DNA of 64,000 bases from Periconia sp. R9002 (GCA_023627715.1 JAMAHW010000004.1:787723-851722); one strand, 5' to 3'; numbered from the stretch's first letter, positions 36,820-48,117 are shown. Notes: generated by a model not told the origin, from the sequence alone. Program-made: numbers and translations.

Positions 36820-38026
36820 ATGCGTTCTACGCCCTTTCTCTCGCTTTCGGTGCTCGCCTTGAGTGCGGCCGTCAACGGCGAAAAGAAGGAATGCGAGTGG
36901 GTGAAGGGAAAAGCATTCGACAGATTTGCCGTCATATGGCTCGAAAACACCGACTACGATCTTGCTCGCGGCGACCCGAGTTTGTCGTGGCTCGCAAAGA
37001 AAGGCGTTTCTTTGTCCAACTACAACGCTGTGACTCACCCTTCCATGCCCAACTATGCGGCTTCTATCTCGGGCGATTACTACGGCGTCAACCATGATGA
37101 CATGATCAATATCCCGAGCAATGTGTCAACCATCGTCGACCTGTTGGAGGCAAAAGGCATCAGCTGGGGCGAGTACCAAGAAGATATGCCATACACTGGC
37201 TTCCAGGGATTCGATTATAGGAATCAGCAGACGGGCGCCAACGACTATGTTCGCAAGCATAACCCCGCCGTTCTGTACGACTCTGTCGCAGACTCATCGG
37301 ACCGTCTTTCCAAAATCAAGAACTTGACTTCCTTCTACGAGGACCTCGAAGCGGATGCGCTTCCGCAATGGATGTTCATTACGCCCAACATGACGAGCGA
37401 TGGTGAGTTGGTAATCCCCTCGTAGTCAAGCATCATGAAAACTAAGTTATGCAGGGCACGATAGCACGGTAACGGTAGCTGGAACTTGGTCGCGCAACTT
37501 CCTTGAACCGCTTCTGAACAATCCCAAGTTCATGAAAAACACGTTGGTCCTGCTCACTTTCGATGAGAACCACACATATACCCAACAGAACCGCGTCGTC
37601 GCTATCCTCCTGGGTGACGCAGTCCCTAAACACAAAGTAGGCACCGAGGATAACACGTACTATAACCATTTTTCAGAAATCTCCACGGTCCAGGCTAACT
37701 GGGATCTTGATACACTTGGCCGCTGGGATGTGGGCGCCAACGTCTTTAAGCTTGTTTCCGAAAAGACTGGCGACAAGCTGCGATCCTGGGCAGGAAAGGT
37801 TCCCTTCAATGAGATGTTTTTCAATGTCTCGTACGCTGGAAAACTCAACAACAAGAACACCTCAGTCCCTTGGCCCGTACCAAACACTGCTTTGGAGTAT
37901 GCCGGAAGGAAGGTCGCTCCCGTTGTTGTTAGCACATGGGGAAGCAAACAGGCGGAGTCCGTGTACACTTCAGCTCTGGAGATCCCCGATGGTCTTCACC
38001 CGGACACCGAGTTTATCAAATCCTAA
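36820..38026 (+). CDS. Secreted acid phosphatase (phosphoesterase family)
   Basis: A 384-aa secreted phosphomonoesterase resembling the Aspergillus PhoA-type acid phosphatases. Exons are 36820-37402 and 37455-38026 with a 52-nt intron. From the chosen ATG a signal peptide is clear (FLSLSVLALSAAVNG). The conserved blocks follow in order: FDRFAVIWLENTDYD, THPSMPNYAASISGDYYG, ISWGEYQEDMPYTGF, GANDYVRKHNPAV, WMFITPNMTSDGHDSTV across the splice junction, and LLTFDENHTYTQ. These Asp/Glu/His motifs form the metal and phosphate site of the family. Several sequons (NVS, NLT, NMT) suggest glycosylation. It likely acts in the wall or medium in phosphate scavenging. An upstream in-frame ATG at 36682 could extend it with a second hydrophobic segment. 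Confidence 0.9.
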
Positions 38027-38297
38027 GTAATCATGTAAATAGATGGGAGTCCTGCTTTGGATACGAAGCTGTGGTAGCTTACCTCATGGGGCTGCATTTT
38101 TAGTTCTTCATCGTTACATATTATAGATTAATTTTCACTCGAGTTGGAGGTACAACGTCAGTAAGATCCAAGCTGAAGTGCGTCAGCAGGACATCAAAGT
38201 CCCAGATTTGTTCACCTTGATATGTATCGCATATATATGGCCCTTAGATTCACAGAGAAGTGACTAGTACTACGCCGCTTTTTGTGGCAATATGTTT

Positions 38298-39512
38298 TCA
38301 CTGTAATGTTTTGATTATCTCGACAATCTCGCTGGCACTGTCAATGGCGACTTCATGACCAGCACCCTTGAGGATTTTGAGTTTGAGGTTGTCTCCAAAT
38401 ATGGCTTTTGTATCTTCCACCATTTCATCGGCGATGATGATGGAATCCGTCTCGCCTAGCACCAACCAGACTTCTTTGAGCTTCCCGGCTTTTGCGCTTA
38501 TATTCTCCGCCAAAATTCTCCATCGGTGGTGTTGACTGTGAACAGGGGCATACCGAATGCTCGATATGAAGGCTGGAACGAACCCTCTGTGATGCAGGAT
38601 CTGCCAGTCTACAACATTCGCTACAGTACTTTGGTCATTTCCGGGGAGAAGGCTAAGCTGGCTCGACTGGTACACAGCACGGTTCCTCAGCCCGCCAGTC
38701 CTCGCCCCGTCAGGGTTGGAAGATGCAGCCGAAAGGTCTGGCTCAGGCTCAATGGTTCGTGCCGTTTGAGGGCCGGTCCATAACCTCCTTGTCACTAGCC
38801 TTTCGATCAAGAATTCCGGGAGAAGCCCAGCTGTAGAGTACAAAATTCTGGACTTCCAGCTAATGTGCTTTGTTCGAATCAACCCACCGGAAGCGACCAA
38901 CACGAGGCCCTCGACAAGGTTAGGGAAGTAAGAAGTGAAGTCAGCAGCGATGGCGCCACCAAGGGAGTAACCGATGACGGTGAAGGAGGACCATGGCACT
39001 GGAGACGACTGGATACACAGTAAAATCTGCGACATGTATAAGGCAGAGTCATATCGATGAGCCTTGGAGGAAGGCGCAGATGAGTACCCGCGACCGAAGA
39101 GATCAAAAAGCAAAACTCTGTTTCCTTCCGCTACCAAGCCGTGCGCCAGATCCGTCAAGGCAATGCTTGGCGTGGAGATGCCATGAATGAGTAAGATCCG
39201 AGGGCCATTCTCGGGCCCCCATTCGTAGATGCGCGTTGGGCCGTAAGGACTATCTACGTCCCGCGATCCCGGAAGAGCATTTGGAGGGTAGGGGAGTCTC
39301 TTGATCTGGTCCTCGGAGAGCAATGGGATCTGGGACGTTGCAGGACTAGGGATGGTGCTGGGTGTATCTGAGTCGAAGGAAGCTTTAATAGATGTCCAGA
39401 CGAGGAGGGCGCTGAAGGATGCGGCGCAGAGACCCAGAGCCAAAATGGAAGGGGAAGGGGAAGTAGGGAAGGCCCCGGGATGTAATATGCGATGCAGAAG
39501 CGTGGTGGTCAT
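38298..39512 (-). CDS. Alpha/beta hydrolase, probably membrane-anchored
   Basis: A single-exon 404-aa serine hydrolase of the alpha/beta fold. A hydrophobic N-terminal segment (~24-41, ILALGLCAASFSALLVWT) may anchor it. The oxyanion region ILLIHGIS is at 107-113, the nucleophile elbow GYSLGG puts Ser183 in the active site, a charge-relay acid is likely Asp356 in VLGETDS, and the histidine is His386 in KGAGHEVA. Around 230-290 there is a lid-like region with RRLWTGPQ. Substrate is unknown. Lipid or ester hydrolysis and epoxide hydrolase-like roles are all compatible. It faces the 3' end of the acid phosphatase gene, with 271 bases between the stops. Confidence 0.85.
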   Translation of the reverse strand: MTTTLLHRILHPGAFPTSPSPSILALGLCAASFSALLVWTSIKASFDSDTPSTIPSPATSQIPLLSEDQIKRLPYPPNALPGSRDVDSPYGPTRIYEWGPENGPRILLIHGISTPSIALTDLAHGLVAEGNRVLLFDLFGRGYSSAPSSKAHRYDSALYMSQILLCIQSSPVPWSSFTVIGYSLGGAIAADFTSYFPNLVEGLVLVASGGLIRTKHISWKSRILYSTAGLLPEFLIERLVTRRLWTGPQTARTIEPEPDLSAASSNPDGARTGGLRNRAVYQSSQLSLLPGNDQSTVANVVDWQILHHRGFVPAFISSIRYAPVHSQHHRWRILAENISAKAGKLKEVWLVLGETDSIIIADEMVEDTKAIFGDNLKLKILKGAGHEVAIDSASEIVEIIKTLQ

Positions 39513-40614
39513 GGATTAGGAGTAAATGTACGAGAATGATTGGAAGAGGGGAGAAAAAAGGTCAGCAAGAGTCACAGGATGTGTAGGATTAGAGTGGGTA
39601 TCTAGGTACGTGATTGGCTCAATCAAGGCAGCGTTGGGTTTGTCAGAACTTCGGAGGAAATCTGAGATAACTGTGGCTGGTGCGGTGCGGTGTGGCGTAG
39701 CATAGCGTGGAGAGGATAAAAATACCTAGTGCCTAATTGAGTAAGGTCCATCTTGAATTGGACTCCATGGAGCAAAGAGATTTTTTGGAGCCAGGCGGGC
39801 GCTAATGGATAGCACTGGCTTGAATTTATGCCAGGCACAACATGCTGGCCAAGACAGTTACGTACGCAACGATCTACATATGTATATCTCGCACGTTGAG
39901 TCCATCTTCAAAGCTGCACGTGTGTGGTTACTGCCTTGGGGACTTGTGTACGAGCATGACGATGTTGGACCCCGATACGAGCTGCAGGCATTTGCCTATT
40001 CGCGATTCGCATGGATTCCTTTTTCGGGCGTTAAAAAAGATGCTGATCATAGCAACAATGCTACAGTACACCTGCATGGGTGGGCCCTCGAGATATTTAC
40101 CTTTGTACTAATCCTAATGAAGATGTTCAAAAGCCAAGCTATGCCCAGAGCCGATGCTGCTCACTCACTTGCTGCCAGTGCTATGCTCAGCCTCCTGCTT
40201 TCTTCCTTCTATCCCTTCGCGCGAGGTTGCTGATGGGAGTGGCCCCCCAAATTTTCTTTGCACTCTTACTTTTTAGTTGCGCCGCTGCTCCCCCATATCC
40301 TCTGTTCGCCGTTTGCGCGCGCTCCTCTCCGTGAGAGCTTCTGATTCGTAACAGTGCTTGTTAGCTTAGCCTTGCCCCCTCGCAATCCACCGCCTCACCC
40401 TACCTACGTACTACATAGCCTCTGGCCCGTTACCTCGTCGTCTACAACCCTCCTACGATCCTCCGACGGCTCCGCGCAGCTGTAGTCAAAACCAGACCCC
40501 AATCGAGAGCCGCCCTTTCAAAACCACATACCATATACTCTTCCTTCTCCTGTTCGTCTTGCTTCTTCGGTACCGTAGCGAATGTGGTAGACCCTTGGTC
40601 CGTATTTGCACGAC
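39513..40614. other. Divergent intergenic region
   Basis: 1.1 kb between the hydrolase start (minus) and the PAP2 phosphatase start (plus). The open frame 39805-40233 has no motifs. A TACCTACGTACTAC motif lies near 40400, and the last 200 bases are CT-rich like a leader. Confidence 0.55.
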
Positions 40615-42374
40615 ATGGACGAGTGGAGGACCCCGAAGCTCCCTGAGCGCCTGCCCTTTTCCAAGAAGCGTTTATCCAAGAGGGTCATCTTTTCCTACAT
40701 CAGCGATTATCTCATTATCCTGTAAGGCCTCCCCAACTGGCCCCTCCCGCAACCCGCCACACAGCACACGACCTCCTTCCCTACTCCATCATGACTGACC
40801 CGTGTCAACCCTAGTGGCCTCTGTGCCTTCTTCGTCGTCATCGACAAAATCGAACCTTTCCACCAGCCGTTTTCCTTGGACAACTACACTCTCCACTACC
40901 CTTATGCCGAGAAGGAGCGCGTTACTGTCGGCATGGCCGGCATCATCGGCATTGGCGGCCCCATGGTCATCATCATCGTCTACACTATGATCATTGACGG
41001 CTTGTTTTCTCACACAACATCTATGCCCGCGGCTAGGACAGGAGTGAAGCGCTTGACAGGCCGATACAGGTTCAAGGACAGACTGTGGGAATTGAACTGC
41101 GGACTGCTCGGCTTGTTTTTGGCTGTCTGCGCTGCCTTCTCAATCACCGGTATGTTTTTCTGCAGAGTGAAAATGTCACACGGAACTGACTGAGAGTGCA
41201 GGATCTCTGAAAAATGCCATCGGCAAGCCCCGTCCTGACCTTATCTCTCGGTATGAATACAATCCAGTAACCCGTGCCGCCCAATTTTAGCTCATTGAAA
41301 GTAGATGCAAGGTGGACGAAACAAAGAAAAATGCGCTCAAGGAGAAGGAATTTGAAATGGCAACAATCGACCTGTGTACTCAAACGGTCAAATACACTCT
41401 GCAAGATGGGTTCAAGAGCTTCCCTTCGGCCCACAGCAGTGGTATGTTGATAACTATGGGTGGAGAATAATATCATGCTGACATACGTAGTGAGTTTTGC
41501 GGGCCTGTTTTACCTCTCCCTCTACCTATCCGCCAAGTTGCACATCCTCGACTCGAAGGGCGAGGTTTGGAAAGCCGTCGTCGTTATCATCCCCATAATT
41601 GCCGCGTCGCTCGTTGCTGGCAGTCGTATCATGGATGCCCGCCACCATCCCTTCGACGTACTTTTTGGGAGCCTTCTAGGTATCCTTGTAGCATGGGGCG
41701 CCTACCGACAATATTTCCCACCAATCTCAGAGACCTGGCGCAAAGGCCGAGCCTACCCTATCCGTAGTTGGGGTCGTGGACCCTCCCCACCTCCAGCCCG
41801 CATGGACCTCGGTGAAGACGTGGAGCCGCTGAGAAGCGCGCTGCCCGATGTTGAGCGAGGAGAAGCTACTGGATTCGCACCGCAAGCTACGGCTTCGGGA
41901 GCAAATGGCGGTACCAATGTCTTCCGGGAGCAGATCAGTCAGTCGCAACGCCGACGGCAACAGGAGGCACCGTTCAATTTGCAACCAAGTGATACGATGG
42001 ACTCGACGTATTCCCAGCAAGTAACTGGGTACAGGAGCCAGGTTCCCAGCTCAAATCCGTTCAGCAACCCGCGACGGCAGGATAATTATGATTATTCATC
42101 TTCAGAGGACGAGGAAAACTACGAATTGCAACAAAGGCATCCACGAACTGCACCAGCGGCATATGATCCCGTGAAGGCCGATACTGGCTACTATCCGCCT
42201 TCTGGGATCACTCCAACTCCGACACCACCACCGCCAGCCAGCCTTAGCAATGCTCCAGTACATCGTGCTCCTACGGGTGACATTACAGGAGCACGACACG
42301 ATTCTCCGTCCCCGGCTGCTTCTGGACCAGTGCCGCCTCCGCACGCCCAAGGAACTACGGGACAACCGTTCTAA
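40615..42374 (+). CDS. PAP2-family lipid phosphate phosphatase (DPP1/LPP1-like)
   Basis: An integral membrane phosphatase predicted to dephosphorylate diacylglycerol pyrophosphate, phosphatidate or related lipids. Five exons: 40615-40721, 40815-41149, 41202-41250, 41305-41441 and 41491-42374, giving 503 aa. The introns are 48-93 nt. The three PAP2 motifs are in place: KNAIGKPRP (Lys151, Arg158), SFPSAHSS (202-209, catalytic-site His207) and SRIMDARHHPFD (Ser254, His261, Asp265). The second motif reads PSAH, where the family consensus is PSGH. About six membrane helices surround these motifs. After residue ~280 a 220-residue hydrophilic tail follows, rich in Pro, Gln and Ser with DYDYSSSEDEE-like acidic stretches. 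That is much longer than the yeast enzymes' tails and may bind regulators. The small 49-nt third exon carries part of motif 1. Confidence 0.9.
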
Positions 42375-43062
42375 AAATAGAGGACTTGATATTTCTTGTT
42401 AATTCCCCATCCCGAAGGGGAGGGTTTAGGAATCTTCTTTTCTTTTTTCAATTCCGTTCAATATGCATTGGCTGTTGCCATAGTTTGCATTCAGGGTACA
42501 GCAAGAAGGCTGTTGGACTTCTTTTTTTTTACAATAGCACTGGCGGGAGTTTTGCGTATATATATATTGGGAGTAAGCCCATAACGGCTATGTCTGGCGC
42601 CTGGAGTAGCTAATTGTGTTTTCTTCTGACACTATATATGATCAATTCTATTTCATCCCTGCAATCTAAGATGATATCTTGCTTGAACAGCGGAACAGCG
42701 AATTCTTAAATAATCACTGTGAGTCGTATCGAGTCGTGGTATTTCTGAATGAACAAGGATGTGGTGCGGAGTCGGACATATGTACATGAAATAGTCGCAC
42801 GGGACGTTGACGTTTAGCGACAGGGATGTTTGCGATGCTCCACCTCGACGATCCAAACATCCGTATCCGAATCTCAAGCTATCACCTCTTTATACCTTTC
42901 CTTTCCTTTCCTTTCTTTCCCGGTTGCACTCTTCAGCACTAGGGAAGCCTCAACGAACCTACCCCTCCCCCGCCGTTCTACCCCGTCGACCGCGGGTTGC
43001 GAAACCATGCGACCCCCTCACCGACGGAGGTGACGATACCGAACGCCCGATATCTATATACG
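42375..43062. other. Intergenic region
   Basis: 688 bases between the PAP2 stop and the preferred start of the large gene. It ends in a CT-rich leader with a (CTTTC)-like run near 42898-42920. An upstream in-frame ATG at 42997 could lengthen the next protein by 22 residues. Confidence 0.55.
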
Positions 43063-46000
43063 ATGTCGATTCCCTCTACTGAGGGGCGACGATCAGTCTC
43101 CTCGGGTCCTTCAGCGGCCTCCTCTCATACTCTCGCCTCCGGATATCCAGGCGTAGACCGGCACAATGGGGAAGGGAGTTCAGCGCAACGCCCCGTCTTC
43201 TCACAAAGACGCAGCGATGCGAGCCGTCAGGACATGCTCCAACCGCATAGTCCAGCAAGTACCTTGTCAGTAGAGGCAATAGAGGAGCGGGATTTCGCGC
43301 GCCGTAGAGAACGACATCGGAAGTCAGGCGGGTTCCTGCTCGATTCGTCATTCGGCAGCAGTCTGCGCAACGACAAGGCACACCTCGCTGATAAAAAGGG
43401 GAAGCGCGGTTCACGTCACAGTCGCACCCAAGAGAAAGATCACCATTATACAGGACATTCGGCAGAACATGCCTCGTCGCCTCTGTCGCGTCAAATCGAC
43501 ACAACCGACCGTACGACCACGGCTGCACGTCATCGGACACCTTCGCCAAATATGCGGGCTAATGCGAACGACAACGTTCACGTAGCAAAGAGAAGAAGCC
43601 CGCATGGTATAGATTCTAACGTGCGCGATATGAGCCCTAAGCCTACCCCTGCGCCTCCTACAACGCATGCAGCCATCGACCCAAATCAGATTGTGCATAT
43701 GGCTTTGAACCTGAGCGAGAGTCGGAGACGGAATCTGGCCTCGGGCCAATTGCTCATCCCGCAGCCGCGCGTATCATCAATACCGGGCATGGATGGAAGC
43801 CTTCACAGCCAGGGAACTGGTGGAAGCTTGAGACAGTATTTGAACGAGCAACGAAGAACATCGAGAAACATATCGCCTGGTGGAAAGACTTCGCCCGCCC
43901 GACACATGTCTACATCGCTCCAGCGGAGTGGGATGTTGCTCATTCAAGGCCGTCAACCATCGCCCGCTTTATTAGCTCGTCGAGACAAAGCTCTTGCTTT
44001 CTTCGAATTGAGGGTCGAATATCTGCGTCTATTGGAATTTCTTCCACCACTCAGGCCCGATGCCAGCGAGCCTGGAAACTTCATTGTCACTGCGAACAAT
44101 GTGCCAGGCAGCCCTCATGTGCATCTTACTCGTACGCCGTCTGGTGCAGGTAAAGTTTACAGTCTTGGCCGCCCATACAATCCGCTGCAATTCCTGCGCA
44201 ACCGGAGACTGCGAGCCCGCGAAAGGAAAAACCTCGATCATATGCCCGAAGAGTTCGCTAATGTTGACCATGTTCGAGAGTGGGTAGACAGGGTAGAAAG
44301 AGAATCAAGAACTCCCCAGTATCGCAAAAAAGATGGTGTGATATTGCCCAGTATTCACGATGGCGCTCAAAACCAGAGTGCGCCCAGTCAGCATAGTAGA
44401 CCTCAGATGGTCTGGATGTTTACTTCTGAGGAGCTTCTTGCAGATGCGCAGTGGCTTGAGAGTAACGATAACAAGACTCTCATTGAAGATCGTCATGGAA
44501 ACAAGATATTCCCTCCAAAGGAACAGGAAAAGCAAGAATTCCTTCAAGCGCGGCCGAGCAAAGAATATTCAGAGAAGAGAAGAAAGAGTTGGGTCGAAGG
44601 TATTGCTGGAGCAGCCACTGACGCAGGGACTGGGGACGAAAGTGAGACCACTAGTGAACGTGTCCGCAAGAGGCGCTTGCTACCGACATTCCGTGCAGAA
44701 AGCCCAAAACCGAAGGGCCATAGCCGAATGATCTCCAAGGTGCACACAGGTGCCCATACAGACTCATCCGACTCCGACTCCGACACCAACAAATGGCGGC
44801 GACCACGCAAACTTCACAAGGTGGTGGATAATAGCAGAGATACTGGACCACTTGAACTGAGAATGAAGGAGTTGCTCGAAAAAGAAGCGCAAGAAACTCA
44901 AGCAGAGACAAAAACGCCCCTCATTTTTACTCCTGATACTCCTGACAAATGGGGAAGAGAACAGGCCGACCATAATCATTCCGTGCGCAACTCTTTGGAA
45001 GTTCCCGGGCGTTCTACGGATGCTAGTCGACTGGATCTTGATCTGGGGTTGAGACTACCTCCAACGAATCGCTCTCGTGTCCATGATGCGACAGAATCAA
45101 TCAAGGAATCGAGATCTTCTTTTGACAATACTGCCCCTAATACACCTCTTCACCAGAAACAGTTCCCATTTGTTGATGGGAATGTTTCACCTTCCGTTAG
45201 CCGGGCAGGGTCTCTGAAAAATAAGACTAAGAAGAGCAAGTTAGACTTGTTTCGCTCGGATGAGAACAGCAAGCACCGTCATGAGAACGATCACAATCAT
45301 GAACTAGAGGTGAATGGCCTGGAAAAGAGGGCAACTTCTCGAGCAGGCAATGACGAGACAGATGAAGGAAACGGCATTGGAGCCGCTATATGGGCAGCAC
45401 CTGGAGCAGTGATAAATCTTCTAGCTCACCGCAAAAATGACAGTGTAAGCAGTCTGCAAAGTCCCACCAAGGAATCTCGAAAGGAACCGAAGGAGCCTAA
45501 AGAGCCTCATTCTGCCGTCACTCGTTTCTTGAAAGGAGTCAAACACGAAGGCTCCAAAGTCCAGGAGTTTATCTTCCGTAAAGACCGACCGCCCGGAGAA
45601 TACGATACAGATTCCGCGTCAGAGGATAACACAGCTCCTGACACGGATTCTGATGATGACGCAGCGAAGCGTACCAAGTCGGCAGACACTACTGGCAGTA
45701 TACCCTCGAAGAAAAATAACCACTACCATCTCGAGCTTCCTTCCTTCCGCTCATCCCAGCAAAACAATCTCGAGGAGCAAGATGAAGACTATTCTGATCT
45801 TTCTGATCACGTCAGTCGTCAAGCGCGAGAGCGCGCAACCAGTCGGTCATCTCGGTTTGACCGGCTTGCTCCTCCTCGCATGGACCTAAGCAAAATATCC
45901 TCCAAAGACTCACAGCGAACTGACCAAGATCGCATCAATAAAATACTAGCTCACCCGGGTGGTGTCGGTCGAGGTGGTCTTCCAGTCACTGCTTTAGCCA

Positions 46001-46710
46001 ACAGCGACGAGAAACGGTCTTCCTCTCGGCCAACTTTAGATGGCAAACGCCACTGGAGTATCACGGACGAGAACAAAGACGACCTTCATCGCAGCAAAAT
46101 CACCAGTGTAGTCACAGCAGCAGAAATTGCTCGCGTCCGCGCGTTGTTCCTCTGCTCTGGGGTCAAAGCAAGAGAGATTGCGCGAAAGGTATCAGAAGTG
46201 CGGAGCGAACCGCCAGCATACCTCAAGCGAGCCGCTGAAACCGCAAATGCAGAATTGTACGCTGTACCTCGTAGAGAAGAACACGTCCTGGCGTCCCGAC
46301 TGCTGCTCAACGATTTTGAAAACTCTACGTCCTCCCTCTACACATCGGCCACGACATTTCGCGACAATACAGTTAAGGAACTCACTTCATTGATTTCAAC
46401 ATTGACAGCGCAGGTTGAATCCGACCTCTTCCCGCGCGTTCGAAACAGTGGCGATGAAGCAGTCACCATCACAAGCGATGTGAACAGCACGGCACCCCTC
46501 ACTGTCAAGCAAGTCACAGATGAAATTGATCGGATGCTGAGGATGCGGAGGCGGCGGATGCGGTGGGTGCGAAGAGTTGGCTGGACCATGGTGGAGTGGA
46601 TGTTGCTCAGCTTCATGTGGTTTGCGTGGCTCACGGTGACCGTGTTTGGTGCATTTGGGAGAGTCTTGGGCTTCTTTTGGAACATTGTTAGGTGGCTTCT
46701 TTGGATTTAG
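43063..46710 (+). CDS. Large Ser/Arg-rich protein with C-terminal membrane anchor, unrecognised
   Basis: A single-exon 1,215-aa protein (1,237 if translation starts at 42997). I do not recognise the family. Most of it is disordered: Ser/Arg/His-rich residues 1-300, and long charged runs between 500 and 1,000. Two parts look folded. Residues ~305-470 contain ALAFFELRVEYLRLLEFLPP, then a VHLTRTPSG / YSLGRPYNPLQFLRNRRLR segment, a VREWVDRVERESRTP helix and TSEELLADAQWLES. A helical region at ~1,010-1,140 contains EIARVRALFLCSGVKAREI. The last ~45 residues are very hydrophobic (WMLLSFMWFAWLTVTVFGAF, then GFFWNIVRWLLWI), preceded by the basic RMRRRRMRWVRR. That arrangement suggests a hairpin or tail anchor with the bulk cytosolic, for example at the ER or nuclear envelope (inference). 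Long open length and ordinary codon use support a real gene. Confidence 0.8.
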   Translation: MSIPSTEGRRSVSSGPSAASSHTLASGYPGVDRHNGEGSSAQRPVFSQRRSDASRQDMLQPHSPASTLSVEAIEERDFARRRERHRKSGGFLLDSSFGSSLRNDKAHLADKKGKRGSRHSRTQEKDHHYTGHSAEHASSPLSRQIDTTDRTTTAARHRTPSPNMRANANDNVHVAKRRSPHGIDSNVRDMSPKPTPAPPTTHAAIDPNQIVHMALNLSESRRRNLASGQLLIPQPRVSSIPGMDGSLHSQGTGGSLRQYLNEQRRTSRNISPGGKTSPARHMSTSLQRSGMLLIQGRQPSPALLARRDKALAFFELRVEYLRLLEFLPPLRPDASEPGNFIVTANNVPGSPHVHLTRTPSGAGKVYSLGRPYNPLQFLRNRRLRARERKNLDHMPEEFANVDHVREWVDRVERESRTPQYRKKDGVILPSIHDGAQNQSAPSQHSRPQMVWMFTSEELLADAQWLESNDNKTLIEDRHGNKIFPPKEQEKQEFLQARPSKEYSEKRRKSWVEGIAGAATDAGTGDESETTSERVRKRRLLPTFRAESPKPKGHSRMISKVHTGAHTDSSDSDSDTNKWRRPRKLHKVVDNSRDTGPLELRMKELLEKEAQETQAETKTPLIFTPDTPDKWGREQADHNHSVRNSLEVPGRSTDASRLDLDLGLRLPPTNRSRVHDATESIKESRSSFDNTAPNTPLHQKQFPFVDGNVSPSVSRAGSLKNKTKKSKLDLFRSDENSKHRHENDHNHELEVNGLEKRATSRAGNDETDEGNGIGAAIWAAPGAVINLLAHRKNDSVSSLQSPTKESRKEPKEPKEPHSAVTRFLKGVKHEGSKVQEFIFRKDRPPGEYDTDSASEDNTAPDTDSDDDAAKRTKSADTTGSIPSKKNNHYHLELPSFRSSQQNNLEEQDEDYSDLSDHVSRQARERATSRSSRFDRLAPPRMDLSKISSKDSQRTDQDRINKILAHPGGVGRGGLPVTALANSDEKRSSSRPTLDGKRHWSITDENKDDLHRSKITSVVTAAEIARVRALFLCSGVKAREIARKVSEVRSEPPAYLKRAAETANAELYAVPRREEHVLASRLLLNDFENSTSSLYTSATTFRDNTVKELTSLISTLTAQVESDLFPRVRNSGDEAVTITSDVNSTAPLTVKQVTDEIDRMLRMRRRRMRWVRRVGWTMVEWMLLSFMWFAWLTVTVFGAFGRVLGFFWNIVRWLLWI

Positions 46711-47386
46711 TGGGTTGTATTTGTGAGGCTTTCTTTTGTTTTCCCCCTTTCCTTTGCATCTTTAATATTCTGCTGTACTTATTTTCGATATCGCTTTTTA
46801 ATTACCCACGGTGGGACTGGATCACAATTGGCGCACGGGGCGGAAATTCTCGATGTTGAAGAAGTGTAATGGTACGTTACATCTCATGTTTTTATCAGCT
46901 GAATAGTATATTTTTAATTAGTTCATGAAATTGACTTCTCCGCTTTGCTTGCCGTCACAATCAACTGTTACTAGAGCACAGCGTCATTCTCCCAGCCTGG
47001 AAGCTTTGTTGCATACCTACATAGGTACATCTATATGGCTATCTTCTCCAGCCACAGAGCCTTTTAAGAACAAACTTATTCTCTTCACATAAGAATATGT
47101 GTACCTACATATGTGTATGGACTTGAGATTTCGAATGTTCCAAGGAAGTTGACGTTGGTCGACACGTGATATATCCCGAGTCCCCAGCAGGGTCCATGTC
47201 TGTGCTCAACGTAAATGTAACTGACGTACTTTTATCCGAAGGTTCAATTGAGGGATCTACATACATCAATTACTACACACATACGTAGCACACTTCACAC
47301 CATACGTCTCCTGTTTTCTACCTCCACAAAACATCAATCCTTGATACCATATCTCGACCCCACCGCTGTAAAAAGAACAGCAAGCA
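46711..47386. other. Intergenic region
   Basis: 676 AT-rich bases with a CCTACATAGGTACAT palindrome-like motif near 47016. It holds the 3' UTR of the large gene and the leader of the next. No gene is supported. Confidence 0.55.
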
Positions 47387-48117
47387 ATGGGATCGGCAGG
47401 ATCGAAGGGCGCCAGAGCGGCGGGCTCTACCGTCCGCAAATACCCATCTCGACCTCCACCAGCTGCCACGAGAGCGCGCGCGCCGGCTCCTCCTCCTCCT
47501 TCGCAAGCCGCCGAATCTGCATCACCGCAAGGTACGTAGTCTCCACGGACAAATTCCAATTCTTCTAACTCAATTCCTCTTCCCTACCCAAACTAACATT
47601 CTCTCCCCCAAACGCAGCACAACCTCAATCCCAACCACCACCATCGCCTCCTCACGACCCAGACGCCCGCGACCCAGCCCTAGCAGCGCGCCTCAACACC
47701 CTAGGCGCCGTGCAACCGAACCCGCACTACTCGCCCTCGTCACGCTCCCCACTCGATCCGACCCTCACAACCTCCACGACACTCTCGTCCTCCACACACG
47801 CCCATCCCTCCACACACGACTCTCCAGACATGCCAACGTCTCTCCCCGCCTCCGCCTTCCCCAACCCCGCGAATAACCCCGCGATCCGCCTCCTCTCGGC
47901 CCGCAGCGCCATCGCCGACGAGGCGGAAGAGGAGCTGGGACAGGTGGGGCGGAAAGGGTTCCAGGGGCGCAAGTATATCGATGTAACGCAGGTTGGGCTT
48001 GCGCTTATGCGGCGGGGGAGGGGAGAGCCGGATGAGAGGATTGAGGAGGCGGTTGGGTTGAAGAAGGGGCGGTTGGGGGTGCTGGGGCCGAGGGGGGTGG
48101 TTGAGGCGCTTGGGTAA
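47387..48117 (+). CDS. Small protein with a C-terminal helix-turn-helix-like segment
   Basis: A 214-aa protein from exons 47387-47531 and 47618-48117 (86-nt intron). The N-terminus MGSAGSKGARAAGS fits an N-myristoylation motif (Gly2, Ser6), followed by RKYPSRPPP and a long Pro/Ser/Gln/Thr-rich linker. The conserved-looking part is the C-terminal ~60 residues, GRKGFQGRKYIDVTQVGLAL through ERIEEAVGLKKGRLGVLG. It has the rhythm of a helix-turn-helix ('LALMRRGRGEPDERIEEAVGL' is a sensor-like helix pair). Fungal proteins of this layout are generally annotated only as helix-turn-helix domain proteins. DNA binding is not shown. The frame is clean across the junction, which supports the gene. Confidence 0.65.

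Noticed and set aside
38872..38880. GTTCGAATC, an exact B box, on the plus strand
   Set aside because: It lies antisense inside the alpha/beta hydrolase coding sequence, with no A box or tRNA fold near it.
39805..40233. 142-codon open frame between hydrolase and PAP2 genes
   Set aside because: No motif or signal, and it overlaps other frames of similar length.
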